A DNA stretch of 64,000 bases from Pararoseomonas sp. SCSIO 73927 (GTDB lineage: Bacteria > Pseudomonadota > Alphaproteobacteria > Acetobacterales > Acetobacteraceae), in contig NZ_CP146232.1 of NCBI RefSeq assembly GCF_037040815.1, positions 1,730,501 to 1,794,500 of the forward strand. Reading direction: 5' to 3'. Below are positions 61,492-64,000 of the stretch, piece by piece. Position 1 is the first letter of the stretch. Every line of letters starts with the position of its first letter. Below the pieces are notes generated by a model. It saw only the letters and a list, made by a program, of their open reading frames with translations, was not told the origin of the DNA and did no database searches. The translations under genes and the position numbers were made by a program.

Positions 61492-61605
61492 TCCGCCGCG
61501 CGGTGGCAGGACCGGTCCCGGCCCGAGCCGCGAGAGCCTGACACCCGACCCGGCGCGTGCTACCCCGCCGGGCCACCATCCCTTAGCGCCCAGGGGCCCG
61601 ATCCC

Positions 61606-62118
61606 ATGTCCGACCTGCCGCCGCCCGCCAACATGCCGCCCGAGGGCGCCCCGAACGGCGGAGCCCAGGCCCCGCTGGTGGTGAACTTCCAGTACGTGAA
61701 GGACCTCTCCTTCGAGGTGCCCGGCGCGCCGGAGATCTACACCGCGCTGCGCGAGCAGCCCCGCATCGACGTGGCGCTGGACGTGCAGGCCCGCGCCCTG
61801 CAGGACGGCGGCAACGTCTTCGAGGTGACGCTGCAGATCCGCGCCGACGCCAAGACCGCCGACAACACCACCGCCTTCATCGCGGAGCTGGCCTATAGCG
61901 GCATCTTCACCGTGAACGTTCAGCCGGACGTGCTAGAGCCGGTGCTGCTGGTGGAGTGCCCGCGCCTCCTCTTCCCCTTCGCGCGCAACATCCTCTCCGA
62001 CGTGACGCGCGACGGCGGCTTCATGCCGGTGGCCCTCACCCCGATCGACTTCGTGGCCCTGTGGCAGTCCCGCCGCGGGCAGGGCGCCGGGGCGCCGGAA
62101 GGGACGATGCTTTCCTGA
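61606..62118 (+). CDS. secB: Protein-export chaperone SecB
   Basis: Cytoplasmic tetrameric chaperone that keeps preproteins unfolded for SecA. 170 residues: FQYVKDLSFEVPGAPEIYTAL, VFEVTLQIRADAKTADNTTAFIAELAYSGIF, LLVECPRLLFPFARNILSDVTRDGGF and PIDFVALWQSR are all typical. It has a 25-residue Pro/Gly-rich N-terminus. It lies close to the Tim44-like/mltA pair, as in many alphaproteobacteria. Confidence 0.96.
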   Translation: MSDLPPPANMPPEGAPNGGAQAPLVVNFQYVKDLSFEVPGAPEIYTALREQPRIDVALDVQARALQDGGNVFEVTLQIRADAKTADNTTAFIAELAYSGIFTVNVQPDVLEPVLLVECPRLLFPFARNILSDVTRDGGFMPVALTPIDFVALWQSRRGQGAGAPEGTMLS

Positions 62119-62137
62119 TCGGGCGGATCTGATGGCC

Positions 62138-62200
62138 CCAGGGGGAAGAAGGAATTCTTCTCCCTGGACCCCATCCTCTTTTTCTGCGGGGCTGCCGCGG
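62138..62200 (+). repeat. Mosaic intergenic repeat, copy I (hairpin and tail)
   Basis: Nineteen bases after the secB stop: CCAGGGGGAAGAA (62138-62150) pairs with TTCTTCTCCCTGG (62155-62167) with one G-T wobble and loop GGAA. The tail CATCCTCTTTTTCTG and GGCTGCCGCGGAATGCGG follows, as in copies A and D. No P2 or P3. It looks like a terminator with a delayed T tract. Confidence 0.75.
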
Positions 62201-62320
62201 AATGCGGCGATCGCGGTCGTGGCGGCCTAGCGGCGCGCTTCCCGGTCTGAGGGCGGACCTCGCCCGCTGGTGAGGGGCGGGCGCCTATCGCCACCCCGGG
62301 GCCGGGCCTACATCCGGCCG

Positions 62321-64000
62321 ATGCCCTTCCGCGCCTTCGAATCCTTCCTCGACCCCGTCGCGCCGCCCGGGGCGAAGGCGGCGCGGATTGGCGGGGTGCC
62401 GGTGCCGGAGGGGCCGCCGCCCGCCACCCTTCTCGGCTTCTACTGGCACTTTGCCCGGCAGGCGCGGGTGCTGGTGGCCGCCCTTTTCGCTGCCGGCTTC
62501 CTCGTGGCGGTGCTGGACAGCCTTATCCCCGTCTTCATCGGCCAACTGATCGCGCTGCTCGGCGCCCATGCGCCGGACCGGCTGATCCCGGAGACCGGGT
62601 GGGCCCTCGTGGGCATGGCGGTGGTGATGCTGGTGCTGCGCCCGGCCTCCATCCTCCTGCAGAACCTCGTCGCCAACCAGGCGATCAACCCCGCCTTCAC
62701 CAGCCTCATCCGCTGGCAGTCCCACCGCCTCGTCTCCCGCCAGGGCTGGCCCTTCTTCCAGGAGGACTTCGCCGGGCGCATCGCCAACCGGGTGATGCAG
62801 GCCGGGCCGGCGCTGCGGGAATCCGTCACGCAATCCGTCACGGCGGTCTGGTACATCCTCGTCTACGGCTCCTCCGCCGTGATCTGGCTGGCGGGGGCGG
62901 ATTGGCGCCTGGCGCTGCCCATCCTCCTCTGGTTCCTCCTCTACGCCGCCTTCCTGCGCGCCGTGGTGCCCCGGCTGCGGGACCGGTCTCGCGCCGCGTC
63001 CGAGCAGCGGAGCCTGCTGACGGGCCGGATCGTGGACGCCTACACCAACATCCTCTCCATCAAGCTCTTCGCGCGGGCGGCGCGGGAGGACGCCTTCGTG
63101 GCGGAGGGGGTGACGGGCCTGACCGCGGCCTTCCAGGCGCAGATGCGGCAGATCACCTTCAACTCCGCGGTCCTCTCCGCCCTCAACGCCCTTCTGCTGG
63201 TCGGCATGGCGGCGCTGTCCATCCGGCTCTGGATGGCGGGGGAGATCGGGGCGGCCACGGTGGCCACGGCCCTGCCCATGGCTTGGCAGATGGCCAACAT
63301 CTCGGGCTGGGTGGCCTTCAACGTCGGCGCGATCTTCGAGAGCATCGGGGTGGTGCAGGAATCCATCCGCAGTATCGCCGCCCCGCCCACCGAGCCGGAC
63401 CCGCCCGGCGCCGGGCCGCTCGCCGTGACGCGCGGCGCCATCCGCTTCGAGGGGGTGCGCTTCGGCTACGGCCGCGCCGATCGCGCCGTGCTAGACGGCT
63501 TCGACCTGGAGATCCGCCCTGGCGAGCGGGTGGGGCTGGTGGGCCGGTCCGGCGCCGGCAAGACCACGGCGGTGAACCTGCTGCTGCGCTTCTTCCACCC
63601 GGAATCCGGCCGCATCACGATCGACGGCCAGGATATCGCCGGGGTAACGGCCGAAAGCCTGCGCGGCGCCATCGGCATGGTCACCCAGGACACGGCGCTG
63701 CTGCACCGCTCCATCGGGGACAACATCCGCTTCGGCCGCCCCGAGGCCACCGACGCGGAGGTGATCGCCGCCGCCCGGCGCGCCGAGGCGGACGGCTTCA
63801 TCCGCGGCCTGTCGGACTGGCGGGACCGGAAGGGCTACGAGGCCCATGCCGGGGAGCGGGGGGTGAAGCTCTCCGGCGGGCAGCGCCAGCGTGTGGCCAT
63901 CGCCCGCGTGCTGCTGAAGGACGCCCCGATCCTCGTGCTGGACGAGGCGACGAGCGCCCTCGATTCGGAGGTGGAGGCGGCGATCCAGGAAGGGCTGACC
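62321..64000 (+). CDS. ABC exporter, fused membrane and ATPase domains (3' end beyond the window)
   Basis: Open frame from the ATG at 62321 to the window edge, 560 codons. Six hydrophobic helices (first FLVAVLDSLIPVFIGQLIALLG) form the exporter membrane domain; the ATPase follows from about residue 375 with Walker A LVGRSGAGKTTAVNLLL, Q-loop GMVTQDTALLH, signature LSGGQRQR and Walker B ILVLDEATSALD. Only the end is missing (switch His region). Lipid or drug exporter type; the substrate is unknown. Confidence 0.92.
   Translation, partial: MPFRAFESFLDPVAPPGAKAARIGGVPVPEGPPPATLLGFYWHFARQARVLVAALFAAGFLVAVLDSLIPVFIGQLIALLGAHAPDRLIPETGWALVGMAVVMLVLRPASILLQNLVANQAINPAFTSLIRWQSHRLVSRQGWPFFQEDFAGRIANRVMQAGPALRESVTQSVTAVWYILVYGSSAVIWLAGADWRLALPILLWFLLYAAFLRAVVPRLRDRSRAASEQRSLLTGRIVDAYTNILSIKLFARAAREDAFVAEGVTGLTAAFQAQMRQITFNSAVLSALNALLLVGMAALSIRLWMAGEIGAATVATALPMAWQMANISGWVAFNVGAIFESIGVVQESIRSIAAPPTEPDPPGAGPLAVTRGAIRFEGVRFGYGRADRAVLDGFDLEIRPGERVGLVGRSGAGKTTAVNLLLRFFHPESGRITIDGQDIAGVTAESLRGAIGMVTQDTALLHRSIGDNIRFGRPEATDAEVIAAARRAEADGFIRGLSDWRDRKGYEAHAGERGVKLSGGQRQRVAIARVLLKDAPILVLDEATSALDSEVEAAIQEGLT

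Overview
The window is a very GC-rich bacterial chromosome segment whose third codon positions are almost all G or C. Gene content points to an alphaproteobacterium, most likely a Roseomonas-like member of the Acetobacteraceae (inference). Supporting markers are the DUF3576 / leuS / lptE / holA neighbourhood, the Tim44-like / mltA pair close to secB, the TIGR02186 / TauE-SafE pair, the large-class NAD-glutamate dehydrogenase and an HWE-type histidine kinase. I see no rRNA, tRNA, CRISPR array, transposase or prophage gene.

Layout. 1-4.7 kb: N-terminal part of the large glutamate dehydrogenase, hisE and hisF, a RutE-like reductase. 4.8-11.1 kb: nfuA, a universal stress protein, TIGR02186 and TauE/SafE membrane proteins, a secreted 5'-nucleotidase, a HIT protein and a SirB1 protein. 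11.5-19.5 kb: a C-P lyase operon (phnF-M-G-H-I-J-K-L-N) whose last gene is a GT21-type lipid glucosyltransferase. 19.8-26.2 kb, opposite strand: phnC-phnD-phnE-phnE, then a Bug solute-binding protein, an RraA-like protein and a 2-hydroxyacid dehydrogenase. 26.4-32.9 kb: a DUF3606 protein and a signalling operon (Crp/Fnr regulator, CheB, a CheB-like/CheR/PAS/HWE-kinase hybrid, a receiver). 33-40 kb: glycerate kinase, subtilase, ECF sigma and anti-sigma, DedA, a lipid-linked-sugar glycosyltransferase and two small proteins. 40.4-48.6 kb: hisB-DUF2628-hisH-GNAT-hisA, a TonB-like protein, hslV, a TlpA-like thioredoxin, argH, a small lipoprotein and a solo copy of the CheB C-terminal domain. 49-57.9 kb: holA, lptE, leuS, a PRC-barrel protein, DUF3576, a porin, a ThiE/TenI-like protein, yggS and a methyltransferase. 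58.2-64 kb: mltA, a Tim44-like gene, a histidine phosphatase, a DapA-like aldolase, secB and a truncated ABC exporter.

How genes work together. PhnCDE2 import phosphonates and PhnGHIJKLMN cleave them under PhnF control. The trailing glucosyltransferase suggests a link to phosphate-sparing membrane lipids (inference). The his genes keep the order hisB-H-A-F-E on one strand, but the operon is cut between hisA and hisF by about 36.5 kb.

The most unusual structure is a mosaic intergenic repeat found ten times. Every copy has a long GC-rich hairpin, usually with a GAATTC-like centre. Five copies add a second dyad and a third hairpin that lies against a neighbouring gene's stop codon. Copies sit at operon ends, at both edges of the his interruption, and just after hslV where hslU would be expected. 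I regard this family as the best candidate for something undescribed.
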